A stretch of DNA of 30,314 nt from Scatosoma sp045652785. GTDB taxonomy: Bacteria > Bacillota > Clostridia > Christensenellales > Borkfalkiaceae. Where the stretch lies: positions 1-30,314 of the forward strand of contig JAZOLF010000025.1 of assembly GCA_045652785.1 (NCBI GenBank), read 5' to 3'. Below the pieces are notes generated by a model, which worked only from the letters and a program-made list of their open reading frames with translations, had not been told where the DNA came from and did no database searches. Shown here one piece after another: positions 13,193 to 21,928 of this stretch (position 1 is its first letter; every line of letters starts with the position of its first letter). The position numbers were made by a program, and so were the translations under genes.

Positions 13193-16081
13193 ATGAAAAA
13201 GAAACTGACAGCACTCATTGCATCGTTCTTGGCTTTCACGACCCTGGGCGTTTTGAGCGCATGTAGCGGCAACGGTGACAACAGCAGCACCCCCGCCGAC
13301 AGCACACCCCCTATCAGCACGCCTGACGATAGCACGCCCGGCGGCGAATACGAAGACGAAATGGATTGCCGCGTCACCGTTCGTTCGGAAGGCGGTATGG
13401 CGCTCTACGACGTTGCCGTAAAGGTGTACGACCAAGACAACAACTTGGTAAAACAAGTAAAGACCAACGGCCGAGGCGTTGCGGAACTTTTCTTGGAAAC
13501 GGGTGAATATAAGTTGAAATTAGGCGACTTGCCTTTGGGATACTACTCGATGGGCAGCAGTTATACCCTTTCTGCAAGCAACCCCGACATAGCAATCACG
13601 GTCGGCATCGAAGACATCGGCTACGTGACCGAAGAAGACCGCGCCGGCCACATCTACAAAGTGGGCGACGTTGTGCATGATTTTGAATTGCAAACGATGG
13701 ACGGCGAAACCTTGACCCTTTCCGAAATGCTCGAAGAAAAGGAAATGGTTATGCTCAACTTCTGGTATTTGAACTGCGCTCCTTGCTTGAGCGAAATGCC
13801 CGAATTGAACAACGCTTACTTCGATGAACGCTATAACGGCAAGTTTGAACTCATCGGTATCCACCACAACTACGGTTATTCTTTGAAGAACGTACAGGAT
13901 TTCTTGGCAGGTACGCACGCCGATTATCCTTCCAACTGGAAAGACGCAGAGTTCACCTTAGATTTTCCCATCAGTTATTACGGCAACGGTATGTCGGACA
14001 TCCAGAACTATTTCACGATTGAAGGCTACCCTACCACCGTTGTTATCGACCGCTACGGCGTTGTTGCTTACTTGGTGACGGGTTCGTTCGAAGGCCAAGT
14101 GGAAGTTAACCAACGTATCGGTAAATACTTGGGCGAAGATTACGTGCAAGACTTCTCGAATAGCGGCGAAGATGTCATCATCGACGGAAATCCCCCTGTT
14201 GAACCCACCGTTCCCGATCCCACGGCAGACGAATTGAACGCCGCTTTGGACGTGAACGTGACCGATTTGGAATACCGCGTTGACCCTGGTCAATACGTAT
14301 GGCCTTTCGTTGCAACGGAAAAGGACGGTAGAGAATGTATCTACGCTCCCAACACGCTTGCAGGTTTGAGCAGCCCGAACACTTCGTCCATCTTGTATAT
14401 CGACGTGAACGTTCCCGAAGTGGGATATCAAGACAATGTCTTCACGTTTGATTACAAGGTATCGAGCGAAGAAGGCGGTGACTACTTCTATGTTCTCGTT
14501 GACGGTGTATTGATGTTTAGCGCATCGGGCGAAAGCGACTGGACGACCTGCCGCGCTTACGTGCCTGCAAAGGGCGGCAAGCACACCCTTGCATTCACAT
14601 ACACGAAGGACGGTACCTACACCGAAGCGGACGACACCGTATATATCTCGAACCTTCGCTTTGAACCGCTCGGCGAAGAACCCGCAGTTGTTTTCCGTCA
14701 CGCGGCAACCGAACGTCTTAGCGACGCAGACGGCTACAAAACGCTTAGCAACCCTGTGGAAACCGAACCCCGTTTTGCAAACTATGCACCTATCGTATTC
14801 AACGAAACGGATGGCCTTTACCACGTTCGTACCGTTGACGGCCCTATCCTTCTTGCAAACTTGATGGATACCGCTACACAATGGTCCATGTACGCGTTGT
14901 ATGATTACGCGGTAAGCGGCTACTTCATTTACGAATTAGACGGTTTCGTAGGTGACTTGAAAGAAACTTTGGAACAATACGCAAACGCAGAAAACCACTC
15001 TGACAACGGCTACGTGCCCGTCAATGCAGAGTTGGCATCCATCCTGCAATTCATCGCAGAAGAATTCGGTTCTGGTCTTGAAAACGAATGGTTGGAAATG
15101 TGCTGCTACTACGACGTATATAACACCGAAGAAGTAAAGAACCCTTGCGAAGGTGTACACTTCTATTACGCAATCGATATCGAAATGGATTACTCGATGG
15201 CGAACCCCGAAGCAAGAGCGGTGGTTGACATCCAAAAAATGATTATGCCCCGCGGTTATAAGTACACCTTTACCCCTGAACGCACGGGCGTTTACGCAAT
15301 CTCTTCCGACCGCTCGATTGCAAGAGATCCCGGCGCGATGAGCCCTATTATTTGGATGACGAACGGTGAATTCGTCTTCAACGAAGACGGTGCGGTTGTA
15401 TTCGCATACGAAGCAGGCGGCTACGGTGACTTCCGTATTACCGCTCGTTTGCAAGCAGGCGTCACCTACCACATCGCGGCGGCTGACGTTGACGATAAGT
15501 TCTTCGGCGACAAGTATGAACTTGTCATCAAGTTCCAAGGCGGCGAACAAGTGCAAGAATTTACTTTCTGCGCAGAGCCCCCCTTCTATACCAGTACGGA
15601 TGAAAACGGCAACGACACGGCGCAAACGTATGCGGAAGGTATCGCTTACGCCACCGACGACGATGGCTATTTGAGAGCATTGAACGCGAACGGTACGCTC
15701 GGTTCGTATATCTATGTGAATATGACCAGCGAAACGACGATTTTGCCCGTTTCCTTGCAACAAGTTTTGGCAGGCAACATCTTTGATGATACCACTTTGC
15801 AGTCGATTGACTTCAACTTCACGGGCTTGGTTTACGACAGCAACTACGACGGCGTAGCAGATTCCCCCGTTGTCGATGCAAACGGCAATAGTTATGGCGA
15901 TTGCACCGAAATCATGAACGGCTATTTGGAAGAAGCGTTGGCTACCACAGGCGAATTGTTCGGCTACGTGAAAGTGACCGCGGAATTGCAAGACTTGCTC
16001 CGCGTCTTCACCATCAAGTTGTACGGCGACGAAACCTTGAACGCTTGGCAATGTATGTGCTACTACTACAAGACCATCTAA
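13193..16081 (+). CDS. Large secreted lipoprotein with TlpA/ResA-like thioredoxin domain
   Basis: The 962-residue protein starts at 13193 after GTGAGGA; upstream in-frame sequence crosses the promoter. A lipoprotein signal ends at LSAC (Cys24), followed by an STP-repeat linker (to about residue 50). A small Cna-B or carboxypeptidase-regulatory-like beta sandwich spans about 60-150. A thioredoxin fold of the TlpA/ResA type spans about 155-325, with active site NCAPC (Cys195, Cys198) and the cis-proline loop GYPTTVVID (Pro280). Then comes a jelly-roll-like module (about 380-500, YVWPFVATEKDG to YISNLRF), a module shared with the next lipoprotein (about 520-680), and a beta-rich C-terminus with a YTFTPERTGVYAIS segment typical of PPC-like domains. 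It should sit on the outer face of the membrane and act on thiols or disulfides, perhaps fed by the Fe-S/thioredoxin membrane protein encoded at 21929-24160. Substrate unknown. Confidence 0.85.
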   Translation: MKKKLTALIASFLAFTTLGVLSACSGNGDNSSTPADSTPPISTPDDSTPGGEYEDEMDCRVTVRSEGGMALYDVAVKVYDQDNNLVKQVKTNGRGVAELFLETGEYKLKLGDLPLGYYSMGSSYTLSASNPDIAITVGIEDIGYVTEEDRAGHIYKVGDVVHDFELQTMDGETLTLSEMLEEKEMVMLNFWYLNCAPCLSEMPELNNAYFDERYNGKFELIGIHHNYGYSLKNVQDFLAGTHADYPSNWKDAEFTLDFPISYYGNGMSDIQNYFTIEGYPTTVVIDRYGVVAYLVTGSFEGQVEVNQRIGKYLGEDYVQDFSNSGEDVIIDGNPPVEPTVPDPTADELNAALDVNVTDLEYRVDPGQYVWPFVATEKDGRECIYAPNTLAGLSSPNTSSILYIDVNVPEVGYQDNVFTFDYKVSSEEGGDYFYVLVDGVLMFSASGESDWTTCRAYVPAKGGKHTLAFTYTKDGTYTEADDTVYISNLRFEPLGEEPAVVFRHAATERLSDADGYKTLSNPVETEPRFANYAPIVFNETDGLYHVRTVDGPILLANLMDTATQWSMYALYDYAVSGYFIYELDGFVGDLKETLEQYANAENHSDNGYVPVNAELASILQFIAEEFGSGLENEWLEMCCYYDVYNTEEVKNPCEGVHFYYAIDIEMDYSMANPEARAVVDIQKMIMPRGYKYTFTPERTGVYAISSDRSIARDPGAMSPIIWMTNGEFVFNEDGAVVFAYEAGGYGDFRITARLQAGVTYHIAAADVDDKFFGDKYELVIKFQGGEQVQEFTFCAEPPFYTSTDENGNDTAQTYAEGIAYATDDDGYLRALNANGTLGSYIYVNMTSETTILPVSLQQVLAGNIFDDTTLQSIDFNFTGLVYDSNYDGVADSPVVDANGNSYGDCTEIMNGYLEEALATTGELFGYVKVTAELQDLLRVFTIKLYGDETLNAWQCMCYYYKTI

Positions 16082-16098
16082 TTGAAAAGAACGAACGG

Positions 16099-16127
16099 CT
16101 CCCGCGAAAACACGCGGGAGTTTGTTT
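16099..16127 (+). terminator. Hairpin between the first two lipoprotein genes (leaky terminator or mRNA processing site)
   Basis: An eight-base perfect GC-rich stem (CTCCCGCG/CGCGGGAG, 16099-16106 with 16113-16120) is followed only by TTTGTTT. It lies in the 63-base gap between the two genes, and no new promoter is seen, so partial read-through into the second gene is likely. Confidence 0.6.
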
Positions 16128-16144
16128 GAACAAAGGACAATATT

Positions 16145-18169
16145 ATGAAAAAAAGATTATTTTTGGTCGCAACCTTATCGGCGTGCGCCTTGGCTTGCGT
16201 AGCAACGGCTTGCGGCAAGATAGACGACAGCACCCCCGCGGTGAGCACTCCCCCCGAAAGCACCCCTGCTGAGCCCGTTCGGTATCAATTCAAAGCGCTG
16301 GCGGCGGCTGATGTGGATTTTTCGGAACTCGGGACGAAAGTCGTGGTCTATAACCCCGACGGCAGCGTAGCGGCGTCCTTGCGACTGGACAACAGCGGCG
16401 AACGCACGAAAACGCTCACACCCGCTGAATACACCGTGCGCCTTGAAACGGCAAACGGGGATACCGTGTACGAAACGAAGACCGATTTGACCTGTGATAC
16501 GCCCGTGCTTTTGTACTATCTCGAACCCCCTACGGCAGGTACGGGGTCAGACTCCGATTTATACCAAATCGACAACGGCTATTACGCGCTCACGCTCTCC
16601 CGCTATAACCCTGCGTTTTATGCGTTTACGCCCAAGACGGCAGGCACTTACCGTATCCTTTCCTTAGGGAATGCGGACGTAGAATTGAATGTCCACGACG
16701 GCAGCGAAGTATGGGTAAACCCCGTTCCCGCAACCACCATCGACGACCTTTCCGCAAGCGACGTGAACTTCGCCTATGAGTTCCAAGTCACCCCTGCGGA
16801 CATCGCAAACATGGGGGACAACGCCATCTATCAAGTGTATTTCTCCGTTGATTTCTCGTCCAAAGCGACAAACTTCGACGCGAATACAACCATTCTGTAC
16901 GCGGACAAAATCAGCAATAATTACGATGCGCCTACGGAAGACGACGCCCCTGAAACGATTATTTTGACGAAGGCGGACGACGCTTTGTACGACGATGCAG
17001 GGAACATAGTTCCCTTTGGCGCGCAGGACGGCACGTTGACGGAACTTCCGTACAATGCGGAACTCGTCTATAACGCATCCGACCGCTATTACCACGTCGG
17101 CAGCGAAAACGGGCCGCTTGCTGTAATGCCGTTCACGGTTGCGCCCAGCCGCTATTTGGATATGGCGTTCAACACCGTAGGCAACCCCGAACTCAATGAA
17201 AACGCCCTGCCTTCTACCTTGTATTTGACGTTCGTTGACGAAACGACGGGCAAAAAGACGGTAAAGCAATATAACACGCTCATCAACGAAATTTACCCTT
17301 CGGCGGTCAACACGGACGGGGTGTATCCGTTGACGCAAGAAATGTATGAGTTCGTTTGCCAGTACGTAGCGCAAAACAACTCTGACAAAGTTTCCATTAT
17401 CCCTGCGGAATTGCGTTGGAAAGCGCCCTTGTATTATTATGAAATGGGTACGCCCGCAGACGATCGTCCCAGCCTTTCGGGTTGGAGCGGGGATATGCCC
17501 GCAAGCGGCAACGGCACGCAGGCAAACCCTTATATCGTGAGCGATGGTAATTACTGCGCACCGTTCGGGCCGACCTTTGGGGTTTTGTATTATCAGTACA
17601 CAGCGACGGAAAACGGGTACTTGACGGTCAAGACGGAAGACGAAAATACCGTGATGACAATGCTGTATGAATACGAAGTATCCAGCGGCGACAACTTTAC
17701 CGCCAGCACCGAAAGCGCGGATCTCGCGGGCGCGGGCGCGTACACATTCCAAATTCATAGTGGCGGCACGCTTGTAATTCGCATTTGTTCAAGCAAATGG
17801 GAAAGCGCACAACTCCCCTTCACGCTGGAATATTCGGTCAATAAACCGATTGACGAAAACGCTGGCGCGGGTTCTGCGGATAAACCTTTCGTGTTAGAAC
17901 TTGGGGAAACGGTTGCCCAGTCTAACAGCGCAACGTACGTTTATTACACGTTCACCCCTGCCGAATCGGGTTCTTACACCATCGGTACGAATAACGACGA
18001 CGCATCCATCGATGTTTGGAAGAACAAGGCTTGGGGTCCAAAAGTGAAATCCATTTCGGGCGCGACGTCCGCGACCATCACTTTGGATGCAGGCACAACC
18101 TACGTCATCGGTATCAGCGAAGGCGTTAGCGAAGTATTCACCGTAGCCTTCTACCTGTTAAAAAAATAA
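16145..18169 (+). CDS. Secreted lipoprotein with STP linker and PPC-like modules
   Basis: The 674-residue protein has a lipoprotein signal with Cys23 as the likely lipidated residue (ATAC|GK) and an STP linker (STPAVSTPPESTPAEP). A small beta-sandwich (about 48-125) follows, then a first PPC-like module (about 135-230, FTPKTAGTYRILSL), and a module related to one in the preceding lipoprotein (VYNASDRYYHVGSENGP, about 300-430). Two more PPC-like modules (about 456-570 and 575-674) end it; each opens with a G-(T/S)-x-A-x-P-(Y/F) start and has a YTFTP-x-x-SGSYTI-like core. There is no catalytic motif, so binding or adhesion at the cell surface is likely but unproven. AAAGGAC before the ATG is the ribosome site. 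It probably shares the transcript of the preceding gene and looks like a paralogue of it without the thioredoxin domain. Confidence 0.82.
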   Translation: MKKRLFLVATLSACALACVATACGKIDDSTPAVSTPPESTPAEPVRYQFKALAAADVDFSELGTKVVVYNPDGSVAASLRLDNSGERTKTLTPAEYTVRLETANGDTVYETKTDLTCDTPVLLYYLEPPTAGTGSDSDLYQIDNGYYALTLSRYNPAFYAFTPKTAGTYRILSLGNADVELNVHDGSEVWVNPVPATTIDDLSASDVNFAYEFQVTPADIANMGDNAIYQVYFSVDFSSKATNFDANTTILYADKISNNYDAPTEDDAPETIILTKADDALYDDAGNIVPFGAQDGTLTELPYNAELVYNASDRYYHVGSENGPLAVMPFTVAPSRYLDMAFNTVGNPELNENALPSTLYLTFVDETTGKKTVKQYNTLINEIYPSAVNTDGVYPLTQEMYEFVCQYVAQNNSDKVSIIPAELRWKAPLYYYEMGTPADDRPSLSGWSGDMPASGNGTQANPYIVSDGNYCAPFGPTFGVLYYQYTATENGYLTVKTEDENTVMTMLYEYEVSSGDNFTASTESADLAGAGAYTFQIHSGGTLVIRICSSKWESAQLPFTLEYSVNKPIDENAGAGSADKPFVLELGETVAQSNSATYVYYTFTPAESGSYTIGTNNDDASIDVWKNKAWGPKVKSISGATSATITLDAGTTYVIGISEGVSEVFTVAFYLLKK

Positions 18170-18176
18170 ACAAAAC

Positions 18177-18210
18177 AACAGCCCTTTTGCACCTGCAAAG
18201 GGCTGTTTTT
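18177..18210 (+). terminator. Terminator after the second lipoprotein gene
   Basis: A long stem (AACAGCCCTTT(T)GC paired with GCAAAGGGCTGTT, one bulged T) with a four-base loop is followed by T5, eight bases after the stop codon. Confidence 0.92.
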
Positions 18211-18292
18211 ATTGAAAAAACGCCGATAAATTCCCCATTTTTACGGCCTTGAGCGAAAAAAAAGAATTTTTAAACTTTTTTTCGCAAAACCC

Positions 18293-18321
18293 TTGCATTA
18301 TTTCATAATGTATGATATAAT
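18293..18321 (+). promoter_or_regulatory. Promoter of the third lipoprotein gene
   Basis: TTGCAT (18293-18298), a 17-base spacer and perfect TATAAT (18316-18321) give a leader of about 75 AT-rich bases before the ATG at 18405. Confidence 0.82.
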
Positions 18322-18404
18322 GAATAAAATTTTTCGATACAACTTGTTTTTATAATCGAAAATTGCTATAAAAAAAGGAAAATATTTTTTTGGAGGACAC
18401 TTTT

Positions 18405-21400
18405 ATGACCAAAATGAAAAAGTTTCTTGCTCTGCTCGCATCTTTGACCGCAGTTGCAACGCTTGGTCTTGCTACCGCTTGTGGCGATAAAGGCGACAGC
18501 AGCACCCCTGCTGGCAGTACTCCCCCCGCAAGCACCCCTGGTGATTCTACACCTGACGATTCTACGCCCGACGATTCCACGCCCGTAGAAAAGAAGTACA
18601 CCATCACCGTGAAAAAGCCCGATGGCACCCCCGCTGCTGGCATTTGGATTCAAACCTGTGTCGGCACGAATTGCAGCACCCCTGCACAAGCGGATGAAAA
18701 CGGCGTGTTTGTTTTTGAATATGAAGATGATGCAACCGTTTACCACGTGACGTCCATCAACGGCGACGACTTCGCAGACTTCGAAGCAGTTGACTTCAAC
18801 ACCGTTCCTGGTACGGCTGCTTATGAAATCACTTTGGTTGCAAAAGCACCCGCAGCAGTTGTAAACACCGTTGCTGACGTATATGCTGGCGAAAACAACG
18901 CAGAATTCACCGTTACCGGTACGATCCTTGCAAATAGCGGCAAAGGTTTCGTTTTGGCGGATGCTACTGGTAGCGTATTTGTATATGAAACCTGCACCGC
19001 TAACGTTGGCGACGTTGTCACGGTTAAGGCTGTTAGAGCAACCTTCGGCAACTGTGTACAGTTGAAGACGGCTACCATCGAAGCAGCAGAAGGCACCGCT
19101 ATCCAAACAGGCGCTATCAAAGAATTGACGGCGGCTGATTGCGATGCTTACAAAGCAGCAACGCTTATGACCCCCGAATACGCATCCTTTGAAGGTACGC
19201 TTTCGGTAAGCCAAAACAAATATTTCAACATCGCGATTGAAGGTACGGAAGTTATCGGTTCGATCGTAACCCCTACGGATGCTGATAAGGCTACCCTTGC
19301 TGAATTGAACGGCAAGAAGATTAAGGTAGAAGGCTACGTTGTTTACGTATCCAGCGGCAAGTATCTCTACTCCGTTGCTACCAGCATCACCGAAGTAGTA
19401 GAAGCTCCTTCCATCGCTACCCCTGTATCTGGTACGGGTACGTTTGAAGACGCTTACGTAATCGAAGCAGGTAAAACCTACGTTGCAAGCAAAGATGCAC
19501 AAGGCAGCGTATATTTCACGATGACGAATGCGCAAGCAGGTACCTACACGTTCAACCTTCCTGAAACGAACGAAGGCGCTCCTTATATCGAAATTACGGG
19601 TGTTAGCGAAGTAGTTGACGGCGTTTCCTTTGTTGCAAACGCAGGCGCAACCGTTAATATTATGATTAGCAACTCCGACTGGGACGAAAGCTGGAACGAA
19701 GTTTTCTTCGATACGACGTTTAGCGTTGACTTCGTCGCAGGCGACATCACCCCCGACGGCAGCGAACTTGCTCCCATCACCGTAGAAAACGGCACGACCT
19801 ACACCGTAGGTAGCTGGGAAGGCGTTTGGTACAACTTCACCGCACCTTCCGCTGGTCAATACAAATTGTCCTTGACCGACTGGGCTGCACAAGCAGACAA
19901 CTTCAACTTCTTCGATGCTGACTACAACACCTTCAACCGTGGCGTAGCAACCGACATCGCAGCAGGCGAAACCATCGCATTCAAGGCTTACAGCTACTTG
20001 GACGACGCATCCAGCTGGACGTTCTCGTTCGCGGCTACCCTTGAAAATGATACGAACTTTGACAGCGCAGAAGGTGGCGAAGACGAAGATGCAGTTGGTA
20101 CGGAAAGCAATCCTTTCGCAATCGAAGCGGTAGGCGATTATGAAATCACCGTTGCAGCAGGCGCTACCTATTATGCAAAACTTGCTGGCGGCGCATTCCA
20201 GTTCGTTGTACCCCAAGGCGTAAAAGTATTCCTTTATGGCATGAACAGCGGTTACGTTGAAGCAGGCACTTTGGTTGCTTTCACCGAATACGCTATGTGG
20301 AACCAAGAAATGTACTTTGACATCATCAACGAAGGCGACGAAGACGTGACCATCACCCTTTCCGTTGCTGAATACGTTGCTCCCCAAGTTCTTCAAGTTG
20401 GTGACAACGACGTTGTGATCGAAGCAGGTACCGAAGGTCTCTTGTGCGAATTCACGGCATACGTAACCGGTCAATACACCTTCAAGAGCCAATCCGTATT
20501 CGCAAAAGTATTTAGCGCAGAAGACGTATTGCTCGGGCAAGGCATTGTCGCTTTGGAAGAAGGCAAAACCTATATCGTTCGTTTGTCTTCCCCTATGGGC
20601 GCAGGCTCCTACACCTTGACGATCGAAGCACCCGCAGAAGATCTTGGCGGTGACGAAGGCGAAGGCGGCAGCGAAAACGAAGACGGCGTACTTGTTTTGG
20701 CGGTTGGCGATAACACCGTTGTAATCGATGCAACCAACACTTCCGCTGAAAATGGCGTTGCTTGCTACTTCACCCCCGAAGTAAAAGGTATCTATCAATT
20801 CGCTGGTAACTTGATGGCAGTTGTTTATGACGAAAACGGCAACGAAATTCCTAAGTCTGGCGGCCGCTACACCTTGAACGCAAACGAATTGTATATCGTT
20901 GTATTCTATAACTTCATGAACATGGCTACGGTCGGTGAAAATAAAATCACGGTTCAATTGAAGGAAGAAATCAAAGACGAACCCGAAGAAGAAGGCGGTC
21001 TTGACATTTTCGCGGCACCCATCGTAACCGAAGCAAATGCGACCACGCAAATCAAGTATACCTTCACGTTGACCGAAGATATGAACCTTACGTTCACGTT
21101 CGACAACAATGATACTTGGTTCTATGTAAACAACAAAGCGAACAATCAAGGCATCAGCGGTCATCAGAAGACCGTTTATGAAGGCACTTTCCCCGCAGGT
21201 ACCTATGAAATGGGTATCGGCACCTGGACCGCAGCAAACCTTACCTTGACGCTTACCGTTACCGGTACGCCTGTTGGCGGCGGTGACGTTGGTGGCGATG
21301 AAGGCGGCGAAGCAGCTGTTGTTTCCTACATCGGCGCAAACGGCTCTGGTAGAGCAATGAAAGTGACTGTTGATGCGGCAAACGGTACGATTTCCGTAAT

Positions 21401-21593
21401 TCGTGCAGCACTCGCAGGCAACTCCCTTGATACTTCCAGCGGCGCAACCGAATACACCGGTACGTACTCCTTTGACGGCACGACGGTTACCTGCCAGATC
21501 AGCGGTTGTACGGTCACCTGGAATGCTGACGGTACCCCTGCAACCGTTACTTGGGGTTCGGCTGTTTACGAAAATTTCGTAGCACAAGCATAA
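18405..21593 (+). CDS. Large secreted lipoprotein: STP linker, tandem OB folds and PPC-like modules
   Basis: The 1062-residue protein starts at ATG 18405 after GGAGG. The signal ends LATAC with Cys26 lipidated. An STP linker with a recent-looking DDSTP duplication reaches residue 60. A small beta-sandwich (about 63-140) is followed by two OB-fold-like segments (about 148-328: VADVYAGENNAEFTVTGTI, GFVLADATGSVFVYE, VGDVVTVKAV), similar to the YhcR/nuclease-associated OB domain but without any nuclease. From about 340 come five or six PPC-like beta modules joined by Gly-Asp-Glu-rich linkers (near 545, 750 and 965). The last ~90 residues (VSYIGANGSGRAMKVTVDA onward) form a separate beta domain. 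The repetitive acidic modules suggest a surface-exposed binding or adhesion protein, perhaps calcium-stabilised. No enzymatic motif was seen. The gene is monocistronic, with its own promoter and terminator. Confidence 0.83.
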   Translation: MTKMKKFLALLASLTAVATLGLATACGDKGDSSTPAGSTPPASTPGDSTPDDSTPDDSTPVEKKYTITVKKPDGTPAAGIWIQTCVGTNCSTPAQADENGVFVFEYEDDATVYHVTSINGDDFADFEAVDFNTVPGTAAYEITLVAKAPAAVVNTVADVYAGENNAEFTVTGTILANSGKGFVLADATGSVFVYETCTANVGDVVTVKAVRATFGNCVQLKTATIEAAEGTAIQTGAIKELTAADCDAYKAATLMTPEYASFEGTLSVSQNKYFNIAIEGTEVIGSIVTPTDADKATLAELNGKKIKVEGYVVYVSSGKYLYSVATSITEVVEAPSIATPVSGTGTFEDAYVIEAGKTYVASKDAQGSVYFTMTNAQAGTYTFNLPETNEGAPYIEITGVSEVVDGVSFVANAGATVNIMISNSDWDESWNEVFFDTTFSVDFVAGDITPDGSELAPITVENGTTYTVGSWEGVWYNFTAPSAGQYKLSLTDWAAQADNFNFFDADYNTFNRGVATDIAAGETIAFKAYSYLDDASSWTFSFAATLENDTNFDSAEGGEDEDAVGTESNPFAIEAVGDYEITVAAGATYYAKLAGGAFQFVVPQGVKVFLYGMNSGYVEAGTLVAFTEYAMWNQEMYFDIINEGDEDVTITLSVAEYVAPQVLQVGDNDVVIEAGTEGLLCEFTAYVTGQYTFKSQSVFAKVFSAEDVLLGQGIVALEEGKTYIVRLSSPMGAGSYTLTIEAPAEDLGGDEGEGGSENEDGVLVLAVGDNTVVIDATNTSAENGVACYFTPEVKGIYQFAGNLMAVVYDENGNEIPKSGGRYTLNANELYIVVFYNFMNMATVGENKITVQLKEEIKDEPEEEGGLDIFAAPIVTEANATTQIKYTFTLTEDMNLTFTFDNNDTWFYVNNKANNQGISGHQKTVYEGTFPAGTYEMGIGTWTAANLTLTLTVTGTPVGGGDVGGDEGGEAAVVSYIGANGSGRAMKVTVDAANGTISVIRAALAGNSLDTSSGATEYTGTYSFDGTTVTCQISGCTVTWNADGTPATVTWGSAVYENFVAQA
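18540..18584 (+). repeat. Three tandem 15-base units coding (G/D)DSTP
   Basis: Three adjacent in-frame 15-mers (18540-18554, 18555-18569, 18570-18584) encode GDSTP, DDSTP, DDSTP. The second and third differ at a single base, so the duplication looks recent. Unit number could vary between strains without breaking the frame. Confidence 0.85.
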
Positions 21594-21630
21594 GGAAGCG
21601 TTATACAGTAGAAATTGCATAACAAAAAGG

Positions 21631-21661
21631 ATGAGAGCATAGAAATATGCTCTCATTTTTT
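21631..21661 (+). terminator. Terminator after the third lipoprotein gene
   Basis: A perfect 11-base stem (ATGAGAGCATA with TATGCTCTCAT, 21631-21641 and 21646-21656) with a GAAA loop is followed by T6. Confidence 0.93.
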
Positions 21662-21707
21662 TATGTTGATTTTCCCCCACCACGCCCCCTTGCGTGACGT
21701 AGCCAAA

Positions 21708-21751
21708 TTGTAGGGAGCGGCGTCCCCGATCGTCCGTCCGCACCCCTACAA
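21708..21751. repeat. 44-base imperfect inverted repeat, possible small dispersed element
   Basis: The unit begins TTGTAGGGAGCGG and ends CCGCACCCCTACAA. The outer eight bases are perfectly inverted, and pairing continues inward with mismatches. The centre CCCCGATCGTCC is GC-rich. Blocks with TTGTAGGG ends and GATCG-type centres resemble dispersed intergenic repeats I recall in clostridial genomes, but no second copy exists in this window. Confidence 0.5.
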
Positions 21752-21885
21752 ACAACCGTACCGCTCCCCCTTTGCCATTCTGACGCTTGCGGAAGAATCT
21801 GGAAACCTTTGTCGGCAAGCCCGCTCTTTTTCTTATCGTCGCATATCACACGAATTACCCGCCTACACTCGACCAAAAAGGCAAC

Positions 21886-21918
21886 AAAAAAGGAACGGAA
21901 AAACTCCGTTCCTTTTTT
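21886..21918. terminator. Bidirectional terminator at the end of the Fe-S/thioredoxin gene
   Basis: A 14-base stem (21886-21899 with 21905-21918; core GGAACGGA/TCCGTTCC) has a short A-rich loop. The A-run on the left gives a T-run in the minus direction, and T7 follows in the plus direction. Confidence 0.92.
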
Positions 21919-21928
21919 TACGTTGTTA

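Larger units (their letters stand above)
21594..21928. other. Intergenic interval between convergent genes
   Basis: This 335-base stretch has a terminator at each end (21631-21661 and 21886-21918). Between them lies a block that is more GC-rich than the flanks (about 21675-21790), containing an inverted-repeat unit at 21708-21751. Open frames through it are not supported by ribosome sites. Confidence 0.7.

Noticed and set aside
12932..13456. N-terminal extension of the MFS transporter frame
   Set aside because: It crosses the MFS promoter and the divergent lipoprotein start, and its translation has no membrane or family match.
13958..16051. Long minus-strand frames opposite the first lipoprotein
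   Set aside because: Antisense shadows; the plus-strand protein has a lipobox and thioredoxin fold.
18498..18584. STP coding repeats considered as a CRISPR-like or regulatory array
   Set aside because: Units are in-frame codon repeats within a lipoprotein linker, with no spacers.
18366..21818. Very long minus-strand open frame (1150 codons) opposite the third lipoprotein gene
   Set aside because: It is a shadow produced by codon bias in the real gene. It has no ribosome site, no signal peptide and no domain, and it runs through promoters and terminators.
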